From Punctularia strigosozonata HHB-11173 SS5 (lineage: Eukaryota; Basidiomycota; Agaricomycetes; Corticiales; Punctulariaceae), in contig NW_006767444.1 in the NCBI RefSeq assembly GCF_000264995.1, positions 350,048-414,047 of the forward strand: 64,000 nucleotides of DNA, read 5' to 3'. Position 1 is the stretch's first letter. Every line of letters starts with the position of its first letter. Shown here in pieces: positions 1 to 11,409 of this stretch. The notes under the pieces are model-generated. The model had not been told where the DNA came from. It did not search any database and saw only the letters and a list, made by a program, of their open reading frames with translations. Made by a program: the position numbers and the translations under genes.

Positions 1-708
1 TATGCGTCGGGGTAGTATGTGCGGAATCTATGCGCGGGAGACGCGATGAGCAAATGGAGAAAAGAGAGCAAGAGGGAGGGCACGTACCGGTCCTTTAGAT
101 CTACCGCTGAGCGGCCATCGAACCTAAGCTCGGGGTCCTTCAACATCGCCTTCCAGTTCCCGACACCATGCTGTCGCGATGTGAGTACGGGCTCGCAGAA
201 GCGATAGCACGAAACATGCCTTATTGCATCCAACCACGAGCATCTGCGTCTCCTCCATACTCCACTTCTTCCTCGTCTTCTTCTCCGGCGGCCGCATCGC
301 GCCCGCAGGGCTCGCCGCATCCTCCGAATCCCCAGAGTCGATCCTCCTCATCTTCCCCTTCTTCTCCGGCGTCAGCCCGCTGCCCTCCCCCAGGCGCCCA
401 TGCGCCTGCAATCCTGTATCGTCGCGGAACGGCCACGCAGTCGCCAGCCTCGGCGACGACGATGGCAGCGCGAGCGACACACGCCGCTGCTTTAGCCCCG
501 TCACCAGCGACGACGGCCCGATGCCGAAGTTGGTCGCATTGATGCTGGGCGGGAGCGGTGAGGTGAACGAGAACGTGGATGTTGGCGGGAGTGGCTTGCC
601 CGGGCTCGCGCTCGCGCTGGCTGGAGTCGGGAGAGAGGGAGGGAGGGCGGTAGTGGTATTGATGATGACAGAATTGCTGGTAGTAGGATCGACGGTCGCC
701 GTAGCCAT
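1..708 (-). CDS. Myb/SANT-type DNA-binding protein, TRF/Tay1/Teb1-like (5' part; gene runs off the window)
   Basis: Exons read as 708..220, 170..89 and 27..1 (continues beyond position 1). The first ~155 residues are a Ser/Pro/Thr-rich low-complexity leader followed by a basic stretch (PPEKKTRKKWS). The splice then joins WSMEETQMLVVGCNK to HGVGNWKAMLKDPELRFDG and to VDLKDRFRTYYPDAY, which is the classic Myb helix pattern of telomere-repeat binders: W in helix 1, GNWKAML, then VDLKDRFRT. Family knowledge (vertebrate TRF, yeast Tay1/Teb1) suggests binding of TTAGGG-like DNA in the nucleus, as telomere protein or transcription factor. The first intron (219..171, 49 nt) has a GC donor; without it the Myb repeat is broken. 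The ATG at 708 is the first in frame. The C-terminus is missing, so full length cannot be judged. Confidence 0.8.
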
Positions 709-1719
709 GGCTCGTGGTGGCTTGAGATCGGTGACGGCGATAGCGGACGAACTCGAGCGAGATTATCGAGCTCGTTCGGTCTGATATGAATGCGAAGCGG
801 GTTCGGTGGGGGGTTGCGTATGAAGAACTAGAACGAGCAGAAACGTGCTATCCGGGCGCGGCGTCCCTATGTATACCCAACGCGAAGCAGTGCGATAGAG
901 TACTCCTTCGACACCACGTTGCGGTTGCGCGTTCAGAGTACCGCCCGAGGGATAGTCACGGCTCGTGCGGGTTCGTGGGTGAGCGTAGTACAGATATCGA
1001 AGGAGAGTGCCGGGCCCCCCTGATGCAACGTGCAAACCTGCAGCTGTGTGCGGCGGCAACGAGGCGCCCGACGGAGGGGCGCGCGAGGCTAAATGGGGCG
1101 GGTCTTCGTGGCGAATACGCGGGAATGCAGCAGACTAAGAGTGCGCCGACGACGCCCAACGTTCAAGGCGAACAAGGTCGAGGATGTCTCGACCGTCGGA
1201 CGATGAGACCGCGCAAGTGAAGCCGGAGTCGCAGGTAAGCGCTCGTGCCACCGGCTTGTAACATCCTCGTTCGGTCAAAGCTCGGATTGGGAACAAGCCA
1301 AGAGAACAATACCCAAGCACATGGACGCAAATCTCGAATCCCGCTTATACTTAGTATTATAGTTCATTTCCATGCAGGTTCTTGTGCCATTGACACGATC
1401 AGTACACGACGCGGGCTTTAGCTTCTCCTGGCCCATACAGAACGGCATATGGACGACCGCCGAAGACCCCGGACTAGGCTATCCTTGCTCAACGCCACAG
1501 ACAAGAACGGGTGCGGAACTCCGACATGCCTCGCGCACTATGCCCGATGATCCCCAGTCGTCATAACCAACACCACGCAGATGCAGCTTGACAAGGCGGT
1601 ACTACACCCCATCGCCTCAACCTATGGCAGCCCCTTGTCAGTCGAAGGTCGTAATAGACGCTTTAAACACGCACCAGCAAGACGTGTTCTCGCTCTGGGC
1701 TACACTCAAATCACGCCGC
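709..1719. other. Intergenic region
   Basis: This lies between the start of the Myb gene and the 3' end of RPN9. Open frames here are short, lack coherent motifs and have no convincing splice partners; the longest ATG frame of note (1372..1566, 64 aa) resembles nothing I know. It probably includes the promoter of the Myb gene. Confidence 0.5.
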
Positions 1720-3324
1720 CTACGCACCAACGAGCAACTGGGGCGCGATCCTGTTCTCCACGCCAGCGAGCTTATCGCACCAGCCCTCTAGCCGCTTCGC
1801 CAGCGCGCCGATCTGTTCGCGTGACAGCACGCGCGGCTGCACCCAGGTAATCTGCGCTTTCTGATCCACTTGGTCGAGCGAGCCGCGGATGAGTTTCAGG
1901 CTAAACATAGGGATATCGTCAGTTCGGTCCGACCGAAGGACGTGGTGGGAAAAGGGGTACGAACCTCAAGGCTTTCATGAGCAAATGTTCGACCTCGTTG
2001 ATCGGCAGATGCGTCTCCTCCGCGATCGTTTGGAACGACATCGTCCGGTCGTACGCGTTCCGCTTGAAGACCGACTCGATCAGGGCCATCAAGCAGATCT
2101 TTTGCCTGAGGAAAGGATAGTTCTCCGCCAGTATCGGCTGCCAAGAGTATGTCAGGCGGACGAGGAGATGGCAGAACGGAGAAGACGAGACCGACCTCCT
2201 TGGGGAACAAGGGAGCGAGCGCCTCAAATTTGCCGATGCTGCCCTCGTTGAACGCGAAGAGCAACGTCTTGATCCACTCATGCGGCGTCTTGACCAGATC
2301 GTCCAGTATGGGGTGCATGAGCTAGCATCATCCGCCGTCAGCGATGCATGTTCAGCGGTCGCCGTGTCGCCAGCAGGGATGCTCACCAACTCGCCAAAGT
2401 TGTATATGGTATCGCCCAGCAGCGCCGACAGCCCGAGATCGTGCGCGCGCTCGACGCGCTGCTCGACCGTCATGTCCTTCTCCGGATCCACGCATGCGAG
2501 GTATAACAGCGAATTGCGGTAATATGGCGCGTACTCCGCCTTCGCCTACGCCCACACAGATCCATGTATCAGTACACGCTCGAACGATATCTCAAGAGAC
2601 AGAGACGGAAACTCGCCTTATAGTAGTCGGCGGCGACGCTGTAGTAGCTCGCGTTGACGGCATTCTCGACGCCGGCGAGGCTGTCGAGAACCGTCCACGC
2701 CGCGTCCATGTCCGTCTTCGTGCCCTCGATGTCACCGAAGAGCAGCTTGGCGTGCGCGAGCATGGAGAGGAGGAGGACGTGCGCTTGCGGCGACTTCTCC
2801 TTGTCGATCCGGGCGAGGAGGGATGAGAGGAATGTGAGGTGCGCGTGCGGGTCTGTAAATAGAAGCAAAAAGGTCAGCGTCGAGCGTCAAAAGCAGAGTG
2901 TGCACAGTAAGAGAAAGCTGGAGAAGGAAGGAACTGTATTGAAAACGTACTATCGATCTCTCGGGACACCTTGACACCCATCTCAACTAGACGCAGCTGG
3001 TTCAGCCGCTGCTCGAAGTCCCTCACGAACCGCTCGAATACGTCCACCCTATACGGCCTCGACTTCGGGTGGTCGAAGAACTCGAATAGCTTCAGCGTCA
3101 GCTGGTGCCATAACCTTCACAGATTAAACTCTTCAGCATACAGATTGTTAATAAAAAAGCCACCATTATGCTCACTTTCGTTGGTGTAACGTCCTGAACG
3201 ACTCAAAGTACGGATGCAGCTCCGCAGGCGTCGCAGAGAGCGCAGTAGCGAAGAACTGGTCAATGTCGAGCTTGGGAGGTTTGGGTGCATCTACCGCCAT
3301 GGTGCTAGAGCCTGAGGTAGACAT
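1720..3324 (-). CDS. RPN9: 26S proteasome regulatory subunit Rpn9 (PSMD13)
   Basis: Seven exons: 3324..3176, 3114..2951, 2852..2617, 2545..2387, 2321..2196, 2137..1965, 1900..1720, giving 395 aa (yeast Rpn9 is 393 aa, human PSMD13 376 aa). Rpn9 is a PCI-domain subunit of the 19S lid of the proteasome. Recognisable segments are the N-terminal DIDQFFATAL, the helical repeats (HAHLTFLSSLLARIDKEKS, LPEDxx-like TPR helices) and the C-terminal PCI winged helix (IAEETHLPINEVEHLLMKAL, then IRGSLDQVDQ, ITWVQPRVL). A second ATG at 3300 would give 387 aa; I chose 3324 because it is the first in frame. The third intron (2616..2546) uses a GC donor (AAG/GCGAGT); a GT alternative shifts the frame. Confidence 0.93.
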
Positions 3325-3562
3325 ATCTCGTGGTGAACGTGGATCGAAGGTAGAGAGACTCAGAGATCTAAGGGATTGTGAACGGAGAGAGTGCAGAATC
3401 AAATGCGTACATAAAGCCGCGCGCACGAGGACGCGTAAGACGCGATTTCGAGACAAACTCGTCCTGGGATGGAAGTTTCGGGCCACTTCCATTCCAACCA
3501 AAGCGAAGTAAGTTACTTAAATGTAGAATAGATATGTTATAACTCGATCAGGCGTATGCTGC

Positions 3563-5860
3563 TCATGGACTCCAGAGAGATGTAGTCTCGGCACCTCGCG
3601 CTCTCAACCACTCCACGTCACTCGAGTCCAAGCCCGCGATATACGCCGCCAACTCCGTCAACGCCTGACTTCTTGCGGCCAGCAGGTGCTCCATCAGCGG
3701 CCCGACGCTTGGCTTGCTCTTACCATGTGCCCGTCGATGATTCAATTCGTCTTCCGATGACTGGCTTCTAGACATCTCCTGGGAGCTCGGGGTGCTCATG
3801 CCGGTGAGTGAGCCGTTGCCGGTAGGAGGTTTCCGCTTGATGTACGGATTGACGGGTGGCAGCGGTGGTACCAAGAAAGCTTGCAGTTTGTCTTCCGAAA
3901 GGGGGCGGGAAAGCGATCCTACGAGGACCTTGTAGGCTGCTACCAGACGCTTGAATCTGGGGAAAGGAAGATCAGCTTCTCTCTGGCGACGCTAGAGACA
4001 AATAATGATGTACCTGCGATAATTGCCTGTCGCCAAAGTGGAGAAAACCTGGTCAACAAACTGACAACATCAGTGTAAGAAGGATCCTCAACTCACCACC
4101 CACAAGGGCGTTGTGCCACCTGGCCAACACCAGTCCGTGAACGTACGCTACGCCTAGCCATCCGACAGCTTCGTGAAGCCGCGCTTTCACACTAAAACCG
4201 CCGGTGCCGTATACGAAGGATGCCATTCTGTATGCCGCTTCTTCGACCCTAGCGCTGTTGCAGAAGATGGACATGAAACCCTTGAAGAAGGACGAGTTGA
4301 TGCCACTCCGTAGCGTGCGCAGGAAGGCCGTCGCAGTCCATAAGCTGGCCGGCACGTACACCAGCGCCATACCGAGTCCGCCAAAGACGGTCTTCCATTG
4401 AGCAGGCGCTTCTTCTTCGCCCGGAGGAGCAAACATCCTGCACGAGGTGTCAGTAAGGGCAGTAATATGGAGAGGAACAGGTGCGAAAGTGCCGTAGAGG
4501 ACGAGAGACGCACCTCGCAGCGGCAAGGCCAAGCAAGTATGCAGGGACATGCAACACGAGCATTGGCGCAAACAAGATAGCCCCAGGGTGCAGAGTCATA
4601 CGCAGGAAATTCGCAACAAACTTCGCCAGGGCTCTTCCTACTGATGGTCTGTACGATTCACCTGCGCGAGAAGAGAGGACCGCGGAGAGGTCTGCGTGAG
4701 CTAGACCGGTGTAGTGCAGAAGGGAGTAGTATCGCAAGAGCGCAGGCTGACACCTCTCCCGACCGCTCGTCTTGTCCATTATCCCTATCAGACTTGCAGA
4801 ATTCAGCCCCGAAGCGCAATGCTCGCGAATATTCCGAGATCTTCGCTCACCGTTGGTTGACAGGCACCCAGTACTTCAAGTTGATACGCTCAGGGTCGCG
4901 CCACAAGATGTCTCTTGCCATACGCGACGCGTACAAGATATCCCAGTCAGGCGCGTTGATCGTCAGCTCAAATAACGAAGTCTCGATCGCATTCGTAAGC
5001 TTCCGTACTGTCGCACGAGCGCGAGCATCAGCATCGTCCTCGCCGACTCCGAGAAACTCGCTTGCATAGGCGTCGATCGCGATAGGCCGTCCGTATCTAA
5101 TCGGACACGGTGAATAACTCCCTGAACCGGATAGCTGCGTACTCACCTAACGCGTACGCGGCTCTGATACTGCGACTTATCCGTGTAAACGATGCCAACT
5201 GGTACTATGACGAGCCCGCAGGCGCTCCCTGGCTGTCTGGCATGGACGTACTTCGCGTATTCCACTGCCGCCCATGCCGCACCATCCTTGATCTGAACAA
5301 TTTGCGGTTCGGTGTAGGACGTTCCCTCGGGAAAGACTCCGAGCACCTCGCCTCTTTTGAGCGCGCGGGAGCTTGTATCGAAGAGGGAGGTGGGTTGCCG
5401 CGTATTCTTCGAGCTAGAAGCGGAGGTTGCCTGTATGGGGGAAGAGTTGGGATTTCGGTATACGGGGATAGCCCCGGATGAGTAGAGTATCTGACCCGCC
5501 AGCGGGTTCCTGAACATGCTTGATTTGGCCCAGAATGAGACATGTCGGCGGAAAGGTATCGTAGCAGCTGGTCCCGGCGCATCACGTTCGTAAGGACGAG
5601 TCACTGCAAGGATGAGATCCAAGTCCACTCGCCTAGGGTAGCAATGTCGATAATCTCATTGTGGTGGGAGGATGCTCTGCGAAGATCTTCCTCAATGCGC
5701 TCATCCCTATTCCAAACGATGAAAATCCAGCTTCGTACATGATCAGCGGTGCGCGTTCTGGCACATTCTCCGCGCCGTCCACATAGACTTCCGAGTAGAA
5801 TCCGTCCAGTGCCCAGTCTGATATCTTGCGGAGGGCTCGATACACCAGCTTGAGCTCCAT
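3563..5860 (-). CDS. Glycerol-3-phosphate / dihydroxyacetone-phosphate O-acyltransferase (Sct1/Gpt2 type)
   Basis: Eight exons: 5860..5739, 5676..5633, 5567..5147, 5096..4851, 4792..4514, 4437..4097, 4026..4014, 3956..3563; 619 aa. The enzyme acylates glycerol-3-phosphate at sn-1, the first step of phospholipid and triacylglycerol synthesis, in the ER. The acyltransferase block I appears as SSHHNEIID (HX4D), and FPEGTS is the third block. The start MELKLVYRALRKISDW is typical of fungal members. Hydrophobic segments follow (FLRMTLHPGAILFAPMLVLH; FGGLGMALVYVPASL). The tail is Ser/Lys-rich. The second intron (5632..5568) is GC-AG, and exon 7 is only 13 nt: it is needed to keep frame and gives GGNYRRFKRLV across the joins. 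Neighbours RPN9 and the hydrolases are on the same strand without functional link. Confidence 0.9.
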
Positions 5861-6176
5861 CCAGCTACGGAAGGGAATCACCAAGCCTCGAATACCCAAG
5901 AATTTCGCGCAGGTTATAATATGGTAACGTGTGAACTGTTCAAGCGTTCAGCAATGTATGTTCGTAGTAAGAGATCCCTCAGGTGTAGGAAAAGGACATG
6001 GGTTGCCAGATGAGACCACCTCCATGCATGTCGATGGCGACTAGACGCGACCGCTGTCCGCTCTTTCCCACCAACCATCATGTCCAGCGCCACGGCTTCT
6101 GTCAACCTGTTTGTCGCTAATGTACACATTTACGCTGTCCATCTGCCGCGTATACAGATGATCATGGAATGAATCA
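5861..6176. other. Intergenic region
   Basis: Promoter-sized gap between the acyltransferase start and the 3' end of the first hydrolase. I see no gene in it. Confidence 0.5.
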
Positions 6177-7399
6177 TTAATGGTCACCAGCGATCGCGCC
6201 CGCAAGCTCCTCTGCACCTTCCAACTTCACCGGGATCTCCTTCTCAAGCGGCGTCGTCAACCACGCGCCGGCCACCTTTCTGATGTCCGTAAACTGCCAA
6301 TCGTGTGTCTTGTTTTCCGTGCAAGAGTACGTCACGTTCGCGCCCGCGTCCCGCATCGCATGCACCACCCTTTCTATGTCTCCTACGAATACCTCCAGGC
6401 TGCCCGAGGTTACGAACACCTTCTTCGGGAGTATCTCCGCCCATGCAGGCACTGGGTTCACGAACTCGCGATAAGGCTTCGCCTCTTCGCTTGCCGCCTC
6501 TTTTGATGCGATCAGGAAGGTTTGCGAGAGCCGATTTATCACGTCGGTGTTCAGGATGTCGAGGCCGTCGTTGTCTTTGTATGTCGGACTCGAAGTGTCG
6601 AAGGTGACCCATGGGCTAATGAGATAGATCCCAGCGCCCGGTTTGGGCAGCCCCTCGGATGGGTTGGGTGATAGGAAGGGTACTGGCTTGTGGAGGTGCG
6701 TCAAGAAGGACAATATGAGGTGGCCGCCCGCCGAATCGCCCATGAACGCGACTTTCTGGTAGTCGATGCCCATCTCCTCGCCGAGATACTTGTACATGGC
6801 TCCGCACTGCCCCAGTTGGGTAGGGAAACCGGCTTCCGGAGTCAAGGAATAATCCAGCGCAAAGAGGCTGACAGTGAGCCCCCGCTTGATGACGGACTCC
6901 ACAACCGCCATCAGCAGAGGCGTATACGTGCCCGGCTGCCACAAGGCATATCCGCCTCCGTGAATGTAGCAGAGGACGACGTCGGAAGATGAAGGCGGTT
7001 GGGGCTCTGTGAACGAGTGGCGGAAGATCCAGTAGCCTGCGAAGCCGGGTTTGGTGACTCGTTGATACAGGTTCTTCTTGACGGCGGCGAACCGCGGCGT
7101 GCTGATAACCTGGTTTGCTGACGCATCCCCAGCGAATTTGACGCGGAACATCGACACCGGCCACCTAGTGAAGAACAGACTGCAGAGGTGTTCAGTTGTC
7201 AGTTGCCAAACCAGAGGTTATGAGCAACGTACGTCCGGAACTTCTCAAAATATATCGCATCCTCTAGGCTAAGCTTGCCACGCCCTTTTCTCCATAGAAT
7301 CGTACGAAGCACGGTAAACGGCCAACTAAGCTGGGCAGCATAGTATCTCAGCTTATCCAAGAGGGTTATCCGGAAGTAGTGCGGGTTGGGGTCTGACAT
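6177..7399 (-). CDS. Alpha/beta hydrolase, HSL-like family, copy A
   Basis: Two exons (7399..7233 and 7164..6177), 384 aa. The oxyanion motif HGGGY and the nucleophile elbow GDSAGG define the hormone-sensitive-lipase-like alpha/beta hydrolase-3 family; the C-terminal THDWQFTD segment supplies the likely catalytic His. Such fungal enzymes hydrolyse small acyl or steryl esters, but the substrate cannot be read from sequence. A hydrophobic stretch near the N-terminus (YYAAQLSWPFTVL) could anchor it to a membrane. It is a tandem duplicate of the next gene (8073..9318): exon structure and intron phase are the same, and long blocks such as KPGFAGYWIFRHSFT / KPSFAGYWIFRHSFT match. Its intron has a normal GT donor. 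Confidence 0.88.
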
Positions 7400-8072
7400 T
7401 ATTAAAACGGGAGTATGCTCAACGGAGGACCCTCTCTTCTTATACGCGGCGGCGACGAAGGACCATGGCTGTGAACGCAAATGTCCAATTAACCGAGAGA
7501 ATTTGATCCTTCCTCCAAGCGTTGTACAGGGGACAGAACTTCGATCGCTATTCTGGCTGCTGCGATAGGCCGGAATGTCCAACCAGGAACTCTCGGGACG
7601 CCGAACCCCAGCCTATCCCGCCTCAAGAAGCTGCAAGAATCAGATGGTATCGTGCCCCATGGGGTCAGGAGATCCGGACCGACTCACCGAATAGACTCAA
7701 GGCGTTCGGACTGCGGAGAAGGTGTAATCGCCGCCGTTCGCTCTGATCCACAGTCTACGCTCGCGGCAACCTGATATCACCTTGGCAAGCTGGTTGTGTC
7801 GACTCCGACCCGATCTTAGTCGGCATGCACACCCGTAAACCAGTGCCAATTATTGAAGTTGGTAGTACGTAAACCTTGAATATGCATATACTGTGACACC
7901 GACACTTCGGAGCCAGAACAGACAGGCATCATACCAAGCGAATCCATGTTCGTGCAGTGACCAGACAAACGGCGATGCTTTCGAAAAAGACCTCGCTCAG
8001 CCGCAGGTCCAGCCAGCCAGATAACAAGCTGTTTTGCACCCCACATCGTTGCCGGTCGCCCAAAGGGATGAT
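7400..8072. other. Intergenic region between tandem hydrolase genes
   Basis: Upstream region of hydrolase copy A and downstream of copy B. There is no coherent coding frame; nothing else recognised. Confidence 0.5.
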
Positions 8073-9318
8073 TCAATCGGATTGTGGGCCGGCTGGTAAC
8101 ATCCCAACGAGCGCAAACGCCAGTTCCTCGGCTCCTGCCAGCTTCACCGAGATCTCCTTGTCCAACGGCGTTCGCAACCATGCCTGTTCGATCTTTTGGA
8201 TATCCGTGAACTGCCAATCGTGAGCCTTGTTTTGCGCGCAGGAGTACTGCACGTCCACGCCCGCGTCTCGCATCGCCTGTACCACCTTCTCGATATCGCC
8301 CACGAACACCTCCAGGCTTCCCGAGCTCACGTACACCCTCTTCGGTACGATCTCCGCCCAATTTGGGACCGGGTCAACGAATTCGCGATAAGGCTTTGCT
8401 TCGTCGCTGGCGGCTTCTTTCGACGCGATCAGGAATGTCTGCGAGACCCTGTTCATCACGCTGGTGCTGAGCATGTCGAGGCCGTCGTTGGTCTTGTACG
8501 TCGGGCCGGATGTGTCGAACGTTACCCCGGGACTGATGAGGAACACGCCTCCGCCCGGTCTGGGAAGCCCTTCCGATGGATTGGGCGACAGTAGCGGCGT
8601 CGGCTTGTGAAGGTGCGTGAGGAAGGATAAAATCAGATGCCCTCCGGCGGAATCGCCTATGAGCGCGACCTTCTGATAGTCCACACCCATCTCGTCCCCG
8701 AGGTACTTGTACATGCCCGCGGTCTGCCCGATCTGGGTCGGAAAGCCGGCTTCGGGGGTTAGAGAGTAATCTAGCGCGAAGAGGCTGACGGTGAATCCTC
8801 GCTTGATGACCGCCTCCACGATGGCCATCAGCAGAGGCATGTACGTCCCCGGTTGCCACGCCATATATCCACCTCCGTGAATGTAGCAGAGGACGATGTC
8901 GGAGGAGGAAGGCGGCTGAGGATCGGTGAAAGAGTGGCGAAAGATCCAATACCCGGCAAACGATGGCTTTTCGACGCGCTGGTAGAGGTTCTTCCTGACA
9001 GAGACAAAGCGTGGGTGGCTGAGCACCCTATCAGCCGACGCATCTCCAGCAAAGTGTGCGCGCAGCACCGAGAGCGGGAATCGACCAAAGAATATTCTAG
9101 AGGGACGACTAACTGTTAGCATATTCATGACTTCAATGAACACGATAGACTTGCTTTCGGAACTTTGCAAGAAAGAGCTCCTCCTTGAGAGTGATCTTGC
9201 CACGACCCTTTCTACGCAGCGTGGTGTGAAGGGCAGTGAATGGCCAGCTCAGCTCCGCGGCATAGTATTTCAGCCTATCTGTGAGGTTGACATGGTGGTA
9301 GTGAGGGTCGGGATCCAT
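8073..9318 (-). CDS. Alpha/beta hydrolase, HSL-like family, copy B
   Basis: Two exons (9318..9155 and 9096..8073), 395 aa. It has the same HGGGY, GDSAGG and C-terminal KAHDWQFTD motifs as copy A and was clearly produced by tandem duplication. The intron (9154..9097, 58 nt) lies after the same LAKFR/FEKFR residues and in the same phase as in copy A, but its donor is GCAAGT instead of GT; no GT donor in the region keeps frame while preserving the KFR block. The tail is about ten residues longer than that of copy A. Role: carboxylester hydrolysis, substrate unknown. Confidence 0.86.
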
Positions 9319-10202
9319 TAGAAGCTCAGCGCTCTGAACGCGAGATGCGCACGTTTTATACCGGACATGGTTCCAGGTCAGGAATTCGGGACTCGAGGCA
9401 CACGCCAATTGTCTACGCATCTCGAATCCTTCTGCGTCTGAGCATGAGAATGAAACTAATCCTCGCCGTGTGTACTGCCTACAGACTCCGGCTGCGGGCA
9501 TAGGCTGGTTCCGCTTCAGTACCCATGCGAAGCGAACTCGAATCGATGGAAGCTTTACAGCCAGGTTCCCTTTCCCGGCGCCAGCATGTTTGAGGTCGAA
9601 AACTGTAGAGCTGAAGTTCAACGCGGAAGTCCGTGCAAGTGAGCTTCTCGCATCAGGCCGCGGCGTTAACCCCGTTCAATGAGTCCGCGCACCGCAAATC
9701 ATTCCATGTCCATGTGTGGTCCGATGAATGCTGGAGAATGAGAGCGAAGGAAGCCCATTGAGCACAGTGAGTGATGTCTGCAAATGGACGACCGACTATG
9801 TAGAACCGTTGGGCTCTGTGATTGGGCTGCAGGTGTTCAGTTTACCTTCATCTGTCTGGCAGAGTTAAGGCTCGACGAGAATGTTACTCTACGCGTACCT
9901 TCCCATGTTCCCCTGTCTCATCTTACCCTAACGACAACATCTAGCCACCTCGAATATGATCTCATACTGAGTTCTTCGGTCCCCGGAGATTGGAATAGCT
10001 TTGTGGAGTGGAACGAGGTACCAACGACGTTTGACCGCGTGTCTCTCACGCCTTCAACGTCGATGACGTCTGGGCCGAAGAGAAGATCCAAAGGTGAAAA
10101 TGAAACGCGAGGCCAAGCTCAAAACGTTTCCTTCGTTGCCTCCTGCCCCTCTCCTGTCCCTCCTGCCCCCTCTCTTCTTCCTCGTAACGTCAACGACTTA
10201 CC
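9319..10202. other. Divergent intergenic region
   Basis: Shared upstream region of hydrolase copy B (minus) and the PalI-family gene (plus). Pyrimidine-rich just before 10203, as is common ahead of fungal starts. No gene seen. Confidence 0.5.
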
Positions 10203-11131
10203 ATGTCTCGCGCCTTCTGGATCCCCGGCGTGACGCTCTTGCTTGCCGCCACCGTGCTCAACTTCCTCGTCGCGGTCGGTGAGTCGAACTCACGACATTG
10301 CTGGCAGCAGAACGCGTTACGATTGTCAATAATCCATACAGGCTTGCCCTTCCTGACCGCGCTCGACATCGCGCGCGTGCACTTCTCCTCTGGTACCGCT
10401 ACGGCAGCCAGCGGCCAGGATGGACTCAGCCAGCTGAGGGTGAGCATCCCTATCGAGAGCCGCTGTTGATTTTGGTTGAACTTTCGCGTTTCTCCAGATC
10501 GGAACATGGGGCTACTGCGCCTATGAAGCCGCGTCCGGTGATAGGACCTGCACCTCTGCCAGTACGTACCGCATCCACCCCTCTCACTCCGGTTCTCATC
10601 TCTTGTTCACAGACAATGCATACGCCTTCACCGTCCACGGCACGAACAACGAGGAGACTGTCGGCCCATCCTGGACGCGCGGCCTTGCCGTGCATCCTGT
10701 CGCAGCGGGCGTCTCCTTTCTCGCCCTCGTCTTCTCGCTCAGCACGCACCTGACCGCCATGCTCTTCGCGTCCCTGACCGCCTTCCTCGCGGCTCTGATC
10801 ACCCTCATCGCCTTCGCAATTGACATCGCGCTCTTCGCGTTCACCCACCACCAGATGGGCAAGGTGCAGGGCGTGAAAAAGAACGTCAACACCGCTCCTG
10901 GTGCGTTTATTTCTTTCGTCCCCTCCAAATGACATGTGGTGAGCGTAGGTGCTGATCAAGTATATGCGTATAGGTTTTTGGTTGACTTTCGTCGCGTTCA
11001 TCTTGCTGTGCATCTCGGGCTGCATCGTCATCTTCGGTCGTCGCCGCGACCGCATGTATGGCTCCACCACCTACCCGACCACCACCACCACAAAGCCCGG
11101 TTTCTTCTCCCGCTTCAGGCGCCGCTACTAG
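10203..11131 (+). CDS. SUR7/PalI (Rim9)-family four-TM membrane protein, copy 1
   Basis: Five exons: 10203..10278, 10342..10439, 10498..10561, 10613..10900, 10974..11131; 227 aa. The pattern matches the SUR7/PalI family: N-terminal membrane segment (FWIPGVTLLLAATVLNFLVA), an extracellular loop with GTWGYC and a second Cys, then the GLAVHPVAAGVSFLALVFSL and ALITLIAFAIDIALFAFTHH segments, a last TM (WLTFVAFILLCISGCIVIF) and a basic cytoplasmic tail. PalI/Rim9 assists ambient-pH sensing at the plasma membrane, and other members organise eisosomes; I cannot tell which applies. A paralog with the same exon architecture lies at 42422..43349. Confidence 0.85.
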
Positions 11132-11409
11132 GCGCATGTACTGCCTCGACGGACTTTTCTACTTCGTTTCCCGTGACAGCCTACTTATACTAATGTCGTT
11201 TCTTGATTATTCTTGTCTTGTGCAAGGACCACACGAAGTGGCCCAGATACCGTTTTGGCGTCATCTTGACTCATTGTGAGCCTCGATCGGCCAGTTTTAC
11301 GTGGATATATAGTGATGAATAAAAGAATGAGTGAATAAGTTTATAAATGTTCTGACGACGACAAGTCGTCTCGACCAAGACCCGTGAATAGTGCCATGAA
11401 CCGAGACCC

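Noticed and set aside
1889-2251. Plus-strand 120-aa ORF over the RPN9 locus
   Set aside because: Exact antisense of RPN9 exons 5-7, whose protein is conserved; the plus frame has no family features.
5600-5632. A 29-nt intron (5632-5604) in the acyltransferase gene
   Set aside because: Too short, and the 65-nt alternative with the same GC donor gives the family-like IATLAATIPFRRH.
10450-11070. Minus-strand 206-aa ORF
   Set aside because: Antisense of the PalI-family gene; its Glu/Arg-rich composition mirrors the hydrophobic sense codons.
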